NCBI RefSeq assembly: GCF_040227235.1
Contig: NZ_JBELNZ010000002.1
Span: 186,001 to 250,000, forward strand
Source: Parafrigoribacterium_A soli
GTDB taxonomy: Bacteria > Actinomycetota > Actinomycetes > Actinomycetales > Microbacteriaceae
Direction of reading: 5' to 3'
Length of the DNA stretch: 64,000 nucleotides
Below, piece by piece: positions 8,209 through 15,264 of the stretch (position 1 is its first letter; every line of letters begins with the position of its first letter). The notes beneath the pieces are model-generated. The model was not told the DNA's origin, made no database searches, and saw only the letters and a program-made list of their open reading frames with translations. Position numbers and translations under genes: made by a program.

Positions 8209-8907
8209 TTAGCGTCCTCTGCGGGCCTGGGCCACCAACTCGGCGAACAGCGCGGCCTGCTGCGCATCATCGGTCGCCGTGTCCTCCGGATGCCATTGCA
8301 CCCCGACCGCCCACCCGGACGCCTCGATCGTCGCGGCCTCGGCCACGCCATCCGCAGATCGCGCGACGACATCGATTCCCTTACCCAGCCGATCCAGCGC
8401 CTGGTGGTGGTAGCACGAGACGGAGAGCCGATCCGAGGAGAACCCGAATCGGGCGCCGTCTCGCTCGATCGTCACGTCATGTCTGAGGTCCCGGTGCCGC
8501 TGCGGGAGGTCTTGCACGAGGGTGCCGCCGCGCAGCACATTGACGACGTGCAGGCCGCGGCAGATCGCCAGCACGGGCATCCCGCTCTCCAGCGCGTACT
8601 CGGCGGACTGCAGGTCGGCCGCATCCTGCAGTTCGTCGACGTCGTAGATGCCCTCCGCGCGCTCATCCTGCCCATAGCGGCGAGGATCGATGTCGCCACC
8701 GCCGGGGAGCAGTAGCCCGTCGACACGGCGCAGTCGCTCCTCCCAGTCGGCGTTCGCGACCGGCAGCAGGGTGACCGGATCGCCGCCCGCATCCCACACC
8801 GCTTCGAGCAGGGCCCGCGCGGTGACGACGGCCCGATAGCGCAGTGCAGACGTCGTCGCGGCGCAGCGTCCCACGATGGCGATCTTCGGGCGGTAGGGCT
8901 GGTTCAT
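8209..8907 (-). CDS. γ-Glutamyl-γ-aminobutyrate hydrolase family protein (PuuD-like, peptidase C26)
   Basis: This 232-residue protein has the C26 layout: LLLPGGGDIDPRRYG, the nucleophile region VLAICRGLHVVNV (Cys116), and the catalytic pair in GVQWHPEDT. PuuD removes glutamate from γ-glutamyl-GABA in the Puu putrescine route. Here no puuB oxidase is present, so the substrate is probably a different γ-glutamyl amide made by the ligase at 4145–5494. It is divergent from the aldehyde dehydrogenase operon, with operator E between. The ATG has a GGAG site 6 nt upstream. The island thus has two unrelated amide hydrolases. Confidence 0.9.
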   Translation of the reverse strand: MNQPYRPKIAIVGRCAATTSALRYRAVVTARALLEAVWDAGGDPVTLLPVANADWEERLRRVDGLLLPGGGDIDPRRYGQDERAEGIYDVDELQDAADLQSAEYALESGMPVLAICRGLHVVNVLRGGTLVQDLPQRHRDLRHDVTIERDGARFGFSSDRLSVSCYHHQALDRLGKGIDVVARSADGVAEAATIEASGWAVGVQWHPEDTATDDAQQAALFAELVAQARRGR

Positions 8908-8986
8908 CCTGGCTCCGGAACGGGTGTCTGTGTGCCGCGAAACTCCGGCGCAAAGTTGTAGTGCAACTGCCTATCGGTTAGGGTAA

Positions 8987-9006
8987 CTCATTAGCATCCG
9001 AATGAT
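8987..9006. promoter_or_regulatory. Cluster operator copy E (between puuD-like and aldehyde dehydrogenase genes)
   Basis: The half-sites are CTCATTAGCA and, on the other strand, ATCATTCGGA. A −10-like TAGCAT (8992–8997) lies inside the site on the plus strand, so a bound protein would block the promoter of the five-gene ring-cleavage and electron-transfer operon. Confidence 0.7.
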
Positions 9007-9042
9007 TTAATGACGAGCCATTCGAGACGGGAAGCGGTGTCC

Positions 9043-10533
9043 ATGACCAGTATCGATGTCGCCGGCGTGAGCGTCGACACCCGACACTTCATCGGTGGCG
9101 CGCGTGTCGAATCGGATGCCACCTTCCGCAACACATCTCCGATCGACGGCAGCTTTCTGGGTGACATCGCCCGTGGCACCAGCCGCGAGGTCGATCTCGC
9201 CGTCGCCGCCGCCAACCGCGCGTTCCCGGTCTGGGGGTCGATGCCGCCGCTCGAGCGTGCCGCGGTCATGAATCGCATCGCAGACCTCGTCGAAGAGAAC
9301 CTCGAGCAGCTCTCCATCGTTGAGACCATGGACAACGGCGCGCTCCTGCGCAGTCATCTCCGCGGCGTCATGCCGCGGGTCGCACACAACTTCCGCTTCT
9401 TCGCGGACTGGCTCGTGAACCACCTCGGCCATCCGGACTTCGAGACGCGTGGTCACACGAATCACGTGTCCTGGGACCCCTCGGGCGTTGCCGGTCTCAT
9501 CACTCCCTGGAACGCGCCGCTCATGCTTGCCACCTGGAAGATCGCGCCCGCCCTCGCCGCCGGTGACACCGTGGTGCTGAAGCCCGCGGAATGGACGCCA
9601 CTGACGGCGTCGCTCTTCGCCGACCTCGCCCAGCAGGCCGGGCTGCCCGATGGCGCATTCAACGTGGTGCAGGGCTACGGCGCCGAGGCCGGCGCCGCTC
9701 TCGTCGCGCATCCGGGAGTCCGGCGCATCTCGTTCACGGGCTCCGTGCCCACGGCGAAGACCATTGCCAGGTCCGCGGCAGACAATCTGACCCCCTGCAG
9801 CTTCGAACTGGGCGGCAAGAGTCCCTTCATCGTGCTCGCCGACGCGGACCTCGAACTCGCTGCTGAACTCGCCGTCGAACAATACGACAATGCCGGTCAG
9901 GTCTGCCTCTCCGGCACCCGCATCCTTGTGCACGAGAGCATTGCGGATGCATTTTCGGCGGCCTTCCGAGCGAAGGCGGCCGCACTCACCCAGGGCGACC
10001 CGAGGGAGCTGACGACCGACATCGGACCCCAGGTGCACCAGAAGCACTTCGATCGGGTCAAGGGTTTCGTCGACCGCGCCACCGCCGAGGGGGCTGACAT
10101 CGTCTGGGGTGGCACGCCGAACACCGAACTGGGCGGCCTCTATTTTCGGCCGACCCTCGTGAACCAGCCGAGGCCGGGCAGCGAGATCGTCAGCCAGGAA
10201 GTCTTCGGCCCGGTGCTGACCATGCAGACGTTCTCCACGGATGACGAGGTCGTCGAGGTTGCAAACGGCACGGAATTCGGCCTCGCGGCGGTGGTCGTCG
10301 CGGGGGACCGGGCTCACGCCGACTCGATCACCACCCGTCTCGTGGCGGGCACCATCTGGGTGAACTGCTTTTTCGTGCGAGACCTGCGCGCACCGTTCGG
10401 CGGCTCGAAGAAATCGGGCATTGGGCGAGAGGGTGGCAACTGGTCATTCGACTTCTACGCGGACGTGAAGAATACGGTCGTCGCGCCACACGGATGGAAG
10501 CCTGCATCGATGAAAGGAACAAGCAATGGGTGA
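9043..10533 (+). CDS. Aldehyde dehydrogenase, HpaE-like (carboxymethyl-hydroxymuconate semialdehyde dehydrogenase type)
   Basis: This 496-residue NAD(P)-dependent aldehyde dehydrogenase has the oxyanion residue Asn157 (TPWNAP), Lys180 (VVLKPAEW), Glu255 (FELGGKSP) and catalytic Cys288 (GQVCLSG). The C-terminal NCFFVRDLRAPFGGSKKSGIGREGG stretch, spanning VRDLR and GREGG, is characteristic of enzymes that oxidise ring-cleavage semialdehydes (HpaE and aminomuconate semialdehyde dehydrogenases). The ATG at 9043 is preferred because GGGAAG precedes it and family members begin near this point. An ATG at 9010 is the alternative. Its stop overlaps the start of the extradiol dioxygenase gene, which supports consecutive steps in one pathway. 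Confidence 0.9.
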   Translation: MTSIDVAGVSVDTRHFIGGARVESDATFRNTSPIDGSFLGDIARGTSREVDLAVAAANRAFPVWGSMPPLERAAVMNRIADLVEENLEQLSIVETMDNGALLRSHLRGVMPRVAHNFRFFADWLVNHLGHPDFETRGHTNHVSWDPSGVAGLITPWNAPLMLATWKIAPALAAGDTVVLKPAEWTPLTASLFADLAQQAGLPDGAFNVVQGYGAEAGAALVAHPGVRRISFTGSVPTAKTIARSAADNLTPCSFELGGKSPFIVLADADLELAAELAVEQYDNAGQVCLSGTRILVHESIADAFSAAFRAKAAALTQGDPRELTTDIGPQVHQKHFDRVKGFVDRATAEGADIVWGGTPNTELGGLYFRPTLVNQPRPGSEIVSQEVFGPVLTMQTFSTDDEVVEVANGTEFGLAAVVVAGDRAHADSITTRLVAGTIWVNCFFVRDLRAPFGGSKKSGIGREGGNWSFDFYADVKNTVVAPHGWKPASMKGTSNG

Positions 10534-11437
10534 AGTTGTAGGGGTCGGGCTCATCGCCCACGTTCCCACGATCATGCTGCCGAAAGAGGAGCGCATGGAG
10601 CTCAACGAGGGCAAAGATTCAACCCTCGTCGCCGCGCTCGAGAAGCTGCGCAAAGACGTCTTCGACACCGAGGACTACGACACCGTCATCGTCATGGACA
10701 GCCACTGGGCCACCACGGTCGAGTTCGTCGTGGCATCCCAGGCTCGGCGTCACGGCCTCTTCACCTCGGAGGAGTTGCCGCGCGGCATGCACGGAGTGCC
10801 CTACGACTATCAGGGAGACCCGGAGCTCGCACAGGCGATGGAGGCTGCAGCCGAGAAGAACGGCACCTGGATCACGCCCATCGACGACCCGGACCTGCCC
10901 GTGATGTACGCGACGATCAACCTCTGGAAATACCTCGGCGAGGGACTGCCCGACAAGAAGTGGGTGAGCGTCAGCGTGTGCCAGACCGCGACCGACGAGG
11001 ACTTCCTTCGGGCGGGCCGCGCCATCGGTGAGGCGATCGCCGCGAGCGACCGCAAAGTCATCATCCTTGCCTCGGGCGCACTGTCGCACACCTTCTACAA
11101 GCTCCGCGACCTGCGCAAGCACGAAATGGCCGACCCGAGCCACATCTTCTCGAAGGAGGCGCTTGCCGCCGACTACGAGCGGCTCGACTGGTTCAAGGCC
11201 GGCGACCACGCCAAGGTGCTCGAAACCATGCCGGCGTTCCACCGGGTGCGCCCCGAAGCGATGTTCGGTCACTGGCTGCTCACGGCCGGAGCCATCGGCG
11301 AGGAGGCCTGCACGGCGCGGGGCATCCAGTACAGCGATTACGAGAACTCGGTGGGCACCGGCCAGGTGCACGTGTGGTTCCCCCGGCCAGAGGGTGGCTT
11401 CCCTGCACCGAAAGACCTGGTTCTCTCGCGTGACTGA
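10526..11437 (+). CDS. Class III extradiol ring-cleavage dioxygenase, HpaD/HpcB-like
   Basis: This 303-residue protein belongs to the LigB superfamily of Fe(II) extradiol dioxygenases, which open catechols next to the hydroxyl pair. The likely iron ligands His12 (IAHVPTI) and His60 (MDSHW) are present. ELPRGMHGVPYDYQGDP, ILASGALSHTFY and the C-terminal SVGTGQVHVWFP resemble enterobacterial 3,4-dihydroxyphenylacetate 2,3-dioxygenase. The gene overlaps the aldehyde dehydrogenase stop by 8 nt and the next gene by 8 nt, indicating translational coupling. Homoprotocatechuate or a close analogue is the probable substrate, by family resemblance. Confidence 0.9.
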   Translation: MGEVVGVGLIAHVPTIMLPKEERMELNEGKDSTLVAALEKLRKDVFDTEDYDTVIVMDSHWATTVEFVVASQARRHGLFTSEELPRGMHGVPYDYQGDPELAQAMEAAAEKNGTWITPIDDPDLPVMYATINLWKYLGEGLPDKKWVSVSVCQTATDEDFLRAGRAIGEAIAASDRKVIILASGALSHTFYKLRDLRKHEMADPSHIFSKEALAADYERLDWFKAGDHAKVLETMPAFHRVRPEAMFGHWLLTAGAIGEEACTARGIQYSDYENSVGTGQVHVWFPRPEGGFPAPKDLVLSRD

Positions 11438-12323
11438 GTACAGACGGATCCTGCTCGATGGTTTCGCCACGGAGGTCGTGCGCCGGGGAGAGACCCTGGT
11501 GGCAGGCGACGGGCGCGAGGTCGCCGTCGACGAGGCCATTCATCTGCCCCCGAGCGTCCCGAGCAAGATCGTTGCCGTGCACCTCAACTATGCGAGCCGC
11601 ACGCAGGAGTTCATGACGAAGCTCCCGTCGGCACCGACGTACTTCCACAAACCGGTGACGGCGCTGAACAGCCACGACGGCGCCGTGGTGCGGCCGGAGG
11701 GCTGCAAATACCTGAACTTCGAGGGCGAGATCGTCATCGTCATCGGCCGCACCTGCCGCAACGTCTCACCCGCGGAGGCCGGCGACTACATCGCGGGGTA
11801 CACCGTCGGCAACGACTACGGGCTGCACGACTTCAGAGACACGGATGCCGGCTCGATGCTCCGGGTGAAGGGCAGCGACACGCTCGCCCCGGTCGGCCCA
11901 GGGCTCGTGACCGACTGGGACTTCCACGACAAGCGCATCCGCACCATCGTGAACGGAGTCGTGCGTCAGGACGACAGCACCGCGAACATGGAGTGGGATA
12001 TGAACTACCTCGTGGCCGACATCGCGAGAACCATCACCCTGAGCCCGGGCGACCTGCTGTTCACCGGCACCCCCGCCTTCTCGCGACCGGTCGAGCCGGG
12101 CGATGTCGTTGAGGTTGAGGTCGAGGGACTCGGCACCCTGCGCAACCACATCGTCAGCGGGCCGACCGCGATCCGCTCGGATGTCGGCGCGCAGCCGAGC
12201 GAGAGCGAAGAGGTCATCTCCACGGCTCTCGGCGGCGACTGGGAGTTCCGCGGCATCCGCACCCCATCTCGAGACCTGTATCCATCCACGGTGCAGGAAA
12301 CAGCAGCAAAGGAAGCACCATGA
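11430..12323 (+). CDS. Fumarylacetoacetate hydrolase family protein, HpaG-like
   Basis: This 297-residue protein has one FAH domain after a short N-terminal extension. Metal-site motifs are visible: YLNFEGEIVIVIG, NDYGLHDFRDTD and the C-terminal GDLLFTGTPAFSRPVEPGDVVEVEVEG. In the homoprotocatechuate pathway, HpaG-type enzymes decarboxylate and isomerise the product of the HpaE step, and enterobacterial HpaG is a fusion of two such domains. Only one domain is present here. The GTG at 11430 overlaps the dioxygenase stop, and the gene overlaps the ferredoxin start by 4 nt. The exact reaction is not fixed by sequence alone. Confidence 0.9.
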   Translation: MTEYRRILLDGFATEVVRRGETLVAGDGREVAVDEAIHLPPSVPSKIVAVHLNYASRTQEFMTKLPSAPTYFHKPVTALNSHDGAVVRPEGCKYLNFEGEIVIVIGRTCRNVSPAEAGDYIAGYTVGNDYGLHDFRDTDAGSMLRVKGSDTLAPVGPGLVTDWDFHDKRIRTIVNGVVRQDDSTANMEWDMNYLVADIARTITLSPGDLLFTGTPAFSRPVEPGDVVEVEVEGLGTLRNHIVSGPTAIRSDVGAQPSESEEVISTALGGDWEFRGIRTPSRDLYPSTVQETAAKEAP

Positions 12324-12511
12324 TCAAGGTCGAAGTCGACATGAACCTCTGCCAGCACTACGGGCAGTGTGTCTTCGAGGCGCCCAGGATCTTCCATCTC
12401 AACGAGGACGACAAACTCGAATACCTCGCCGAGGCGAATGATGACGAACGCGACCAGGTCGAGGCCGCGGTCGACGTCTGCCCGATGCAGGCCATCCGAA
12501 TCGTCGAGTAG
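12320..12511 (+). CDS. P450-type ferredoxin with a variant cluster motif
   Basis: This 63-residue small acidic ferredoxin has Cys11, Cys17 and Cys54–Pro55. The position between the first two cysteines that would hold a fourth ligand is Tyr14 (C-QH-Y-GQ-C). This pattern suggests a 3Fe–4S cluster, or a 4Fe–4S cluster with an unusual ligand, as in several actinobacterial ferredoxins encoded beside P450s. Its role is to carry electrons from the reductase encoded immediately downstream to the P450 at 6318–7571. Start and stop overlap both neighbours, so all three are translated together. Confidence 0.93.
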   Translation: MIKVEVDMNLCQHYGQCVFEAPRIFHLNEDDKLEYLAEANDDERDQVEAAVDVCPMQAIRIVE

Positions 12512-13737
12512 TGCCCGTACTGCCGGATACCGCCACGCCCGTCATCGTCGTCGGCGGTGCGATGGGCGGTCTGCGCGCGGCAGAGGCCCTGCGCAAGTCC
12601 GGCTATGCGGGGCCGCTCAAGGTCATCGGCGCCGAGGTGCACGCGCCCTATAACCGGCCACCGCTGTCCAAGGAGGTGCTGTCCAGCGTCGTCACCCACG
12701 AGGCCGTGGCTTTCCCGCAGCGCGCCGCAACGGAAGACGTGGCGTGGGTTCGGGGCGTCTCCGTCGCGTCCGCGGACCTGGAGGCTCACACGCTGACCAC
12801 GGAGGACGGCGTGGTGCACCCCTGGCGCGCACTCGTCATCGCGACGGGACTGCGTGCGCGGCGCCTGGATCTGCCACAGTTACCGGGTCGGCACGCCATC
12901 CGGACGCTCGACGACGCAATCGCGCTGCGCGAGACCCTGACCGAGGGATGCCGCCTCGTCGTCCTCGGCTCCGGATTCCTCGGCTGCGAGGTGGCCGCCA
13001 CGGCGCGGAAGCTCGGCTGCGAGGTCACAGTGGTCTCGCCCAGCGAACTGCCGATCATCCGACCGCTCGGGCGCGAGCTCGCGGCAGAAATCCAGAGGCG
13101 CCACGTGGCACACGGCGTGCACTTCCGCATGCGAACAACCGTCACGGCGCTTGTCGGCGATTCGCGCTTGACCGGCGTCGTCCTGAGCGACGGCGAACGG
13201 CTCGACGCAGACGTGCTCGTTGAGGCAATCGGATCGGAGTGCAATGACGAGTGGCTGGGGGAGACGGGGCTCGACGTCTCGGACGGCGTGCTCGCCGACA
13301 CCGCGATGCGTGCCATTTCCATCGACGGCACCATTCACGATGACGTCTACGTCGTGGGCGACATAGCGCGCTTTCCGCACCTCGGCTTCGACGACGTACC
13401 CCGACGCATCGAGCACTGGAACATTCCCACGGACACGGGCAAGCGCGTCGGCGCGGTTCTTGCGTCGTGGCTCGCCGACGACGGTTCCTTCGCCGAGACG
13501 GTGTCCAAACCGTTCACGCCGATGCCCACGTTCTGGTCAGTGCAGTTCGAGATCGACCTGCGCGCCTACGGACTCCCGGCCCTGGCTGACGAGGTGCGCG
13601 TGCTCCAAGGCGAGCTCTCGGGCGACTGCGTCGTGGGCTACTACAGAGCGGGCCGGATGATCGGCGTCGTCGGGCTCGGAATGCAGGCCGCACTCATGCC
13701 CTACCGCCAGGAGATCGCCGCAGGCGCTCTCCAATAG
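12511..13737 (+). CDS. FAD-dependent ferredoxin reductase
   Basis: This 408-residue reductase has an N-terminal FAD-binding motif (VIVVGGAMGGLRAAE), a second dinucleotide motif for NAD(P)H (VVLGSGFLGCEVA, near residue 155) and the FAD-closing motif DVYVVGDIARFP, in the order of putidaredoxin-reductase-type proteins. It should pass electrons from NAD(P)H to the adjacent ferredoxin. The GTG start shares one base with the ferredoxin stop. The last gene of the operon, it ends about 280 bp before tRNA-Leu. Co-location with the ring-cleavage genes implies that the P450 acts in the same route. Confidence 0.93.
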   Translation: MPVLPDTATPVIVVGGAMGGLRAAEALRKSGYAGPLKVIGAEVHAPYNRPPLSKEVLSSVVTHEAVAFPQRAATEDVAWVRGVSVASADLEAHTLTTEDGVVHPWRALVIATGLRARRLDLPQLPGRHAIRTLDDAIALRETLTEGCRLVVLGSGFLGCEVAATARKLGCEVTVVSPSELPIIRPLGRELAAEIQRRHVAHGVHFRMRTTVTALVGDSRLTGVVLSDGERLDADVLVEAIGSECNDEWLGETGLDVSDGVLADTAMRAISIDGTIHDDVYVVGDIARFPHLGFDDVPRRIEHWNIPTDTGKRVGAVLASWLADDGSFAETVSKPFTPMPTFWSVQFEIDLRAYGLPALADEVRVLQGELSGDCVVGYYRAGRMIGVVGLGMQAALMPYRQEIAAGALQ

Positions 13738-14019
13738 CCACCGTCATGCCGCTTGTTGTGATCGCGAACGTGTGCTCGAAAATCTCGATCCACGAGTATG
13801 GCGTCCCTTGGGCTCCCGCTTCCGTCGTGCCCCGCCGTCACCCGCTCGCGTGCCTGTAGCGACACCGATCGTATTCGCGCTGCCGGTGAAGTTCCAGATC
13901 TCCCAACAGCACAGCGGCCAGCAGCCCGTCGGCGAGAACGCGCCACAGCGAGTCTGGTTGTCGTTCAGGTTGGCCGAGTCGAAGAGCTGGGTGACGTTGC
14001 TTCCCGCGTCCTTTCGCTG
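13738..14019. other. Intergenic region with no recognisable gene
   Basis: The 282 bp between the reductase gene and tRNA-Leu hold no convincing ORF with a ribosome site. On the minus strand, short open frames run out of the tRNA 3′ end (for example a stretch reading LFDSANLNDNQTRCG), but I recognise no family. It may be decayed sequence at the island edge. Confidence 0.4.
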
Positions 14020-14102
14020 TGCCGGTGGTGGGACTCGAACCCACACGCCCTTTCGAGCAAAGCATTTTGAGTGCTCCGCGTCTGCCATTCCGCCACACCG
14101 GC
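14020..14102 (-). tRNA. tRNA-Leu (anticodon CAA)
   Basis: Read on the minus strand, the 7-bp acceptor stem is GCCGGTG with CACCGGC and discriminator A. The D-arm begins GCGGAATGGCAGACGC, and the anticodon loop CTCAAAA gives anticodon CAA. A long variable arm (class II tRNA) is present, and the T-arm is GTGGG-TTCGAGT-CCCAC. It reads UUG leucine codons. CCA is not encoded. The 3′ end faces the accessory island. Confidence 0.95.
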
Positions 14103-14128
14103 GCACAGTAACCGCTGCAAGAATACCG

Positions 14129-14134
14129 TAGGCT
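14129..14134 (+). promoter_or_regulatory. −10 box of leaderless pdtaR promoter
   Basis: TAGGCT lies exactly 7 nt before the GTG at 14142 with no ribosome site between them, so a leaderless transcript is likely. Confidence 0.6.
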
Positions 14135-14141
14135 TTAGCGC

Positions 14142-14747
14142 GTGACTGACGAGGAAACCACTGCTCAAGCTCCACGCCGCGTTGTCGTGGCAGAAGACGA
14201 GTCGCTCATCCGTCTCGACATCGTCGAGACGCTGCGTGACAACGGCTTCGAGGTCGTCGGCGAAGCCGGCGACGGTGAGGCCGCAGTGGCTCTCGCAACC
14301 GAGCTGCGTCCCGATCTTGTGATCATGGACGTCAAGATGCCCCTTCTCGACGGCATCTCCGCCGCCGAGCGGCTCACCAAGAACCACATCGCGCCGGTAG
14401 TCCTGCTGACCGCGTTCAGCCAGAAAGAACTGGTCGAGCGCGCGACGGAGGCCGGCGCGCTCGCCTACGTGGTGAAGCCCTTCACGCCGAATGACCTCCT
14501 TCCCGCCATCGAGATAGCTCTCGCGCGATACGCGCAGATCATCACGCTTGAGGCTGAGGTGTCCGACCTGGTCGAGCGCTTTGAGACCCGCAAACTGGTC
14601 GACCGCGCCAAGGGTCTGCTGAACGAGAAGATGGGACTGTCGGAACCCGAGGCGTTCCGCTGGATCCAGAAGGCATCCATGGATCGACGACTCACCATGC
14701 ACGATGTCGCGCAGGCGATCATCGAGCAGCTCTCCGCCAAGAAGTAG
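14142..14747 (+). CDS. pdtaR: ANTAR-domain response regulator, PdtaR type
   Basis: This 201-residue protein joins an N-terminal receiver domain, with acidic pocket AEDE and phosphoacceptor Asp63 (LVIMDVKMP) plus Lys in YVVKPF, to a C-terminal ANTAR RNA-binding domain (VDRAKGLLNEKMGLSEPEAFRWIQKASMDRR contains the conserved residues). PdtaR works as an antiterminator controlled by the cytosolic kinase PdtaS, which is not in this window. Its position just before polA matches mycobacteria (Rv1626). The GTG start follows a leaderless-type promoter. Confidence 0.93.
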   Translation: MTDEETTAQAPRRVVVAEDESLIRLDIVETLRDNGFEVVGEAGDGEAAVALATELRPDLVIMDVKMPLLDGISAAERLTKNHIAPVVLLTAFSQKELVERATEAGALAYVVKPFTPNDLLPAIEIALARYAQIITLEAEVSDLVERFETRKLVDRAKGLLNEKMGLSEPEAFRWIQKASMDRRLTMHDVAQAIIEQLSAKK

Positions 14748-14783
14748 CGCCAAGAAGTAGCTCAGCGCCGCGGCGACTCCGGA

Positions 14784-15209
14784 TTACTTGTCCCGGAGAA
14801 AGTTCGTGATCCGCACGGTCGAGAGCCTGCGACCCTCCTCGTCGCGAACGACGATCTCGTGCGTCGTGAGCGTGCGCCCGAGGCTCAGCGCCGTGCACGT
14901 TCCCGTGACGATTCCGGATGCGACGGAACGACTGTGCGTCGCGTTGATCTCGATGCCCATGGCGACTCGTCCCGGACCGGCATGGATCGCGGCGGAGATC
15001 GACCCGAGCGACTCACCGAGCACGACGTGAGCACCGCCGTGCAGAATCCCGATCACCTGCGTGTTTCCGTCGACCGGCATGGTCGCCACGGAATGATCCG
15101 CTGAGAGTTCGAGGAACTCGATGCCGAGCTTCCTCGTGAGGGTGCCGCCGCCCGACTCGACCAATCGCTTCACGAGGGTCGGGTCGAGGTCGTCGTGGAA
15201 GATCGTCAT
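14784..15209 (-). CDS. Hotdog-fold acyl-CoA thioesterase (PaaI-like)
   Basis: This 141-residue protein has the PaaI/4HBT hotdog pattern: LGIEFLELSADHSVATMPV, then GILHGGAHVVLGESLGSISA with the conserved HGG before the long helix, and INATHSRSV. Members hydrolyse acyl- or aryl-CoA thioesters. It lies between pdtaR and polA on the opposite strand, a placement known from other actinobacteria, so it is more likely core than part of the catabolic island. The substrate is unknown. Confidence 0.88.
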   Translation of the reverse strand: MTIFHDDLDPTLVKRLVESGGGTLTRKLGIEFLELSADHSVATMPVDGNTQVIGILHGGAHVVLGESLGSISAAIHAGPGRVAMGIEINATHSRSVASGIVTGTCTALSLGRTLTTHEIVVRDEEGRRLSTVRITNFLRDK

Positions 15210-15252
15210 GGGGTTCCTTCGGGCGGCACGCTGGCCTGTCGGCAGCCGCGGC

Positions 15253-15258
15253 TAGGCT
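15253..15258 (+). promoter_or_regulatory. −10 box of leaderless polA promoter
   Basis: TAGGCT is followed by 6 nt and then the GTG start at 15265. No ribosome site is present. Confidence 0.6.
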
Positions 15259-15264
15259 TGCTGC

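Noticed and set aside
4145..8907. Complete Puu putrescine pathway
   Set aside because: PuuP-, PuuA- and PuuD-like genes are present, but no puuB oxidase is seen and the dehydrogenase is of ring-cleavage type, so putrescine is not the most likely substrate.
13741..14019. Possible gene remnant beside tRNA-Leu
   Set aside because: Minus-strand frames are open but short, run into the tRNA and match no family I can recognise.
1609..14102. Classical integrative element at tRNA-Leu
   Set aside because: No integrase, relaxase or transposase is present, and the tRNA 3′ sequence is not repeated near the left border, so a mobile-element call is not supported.
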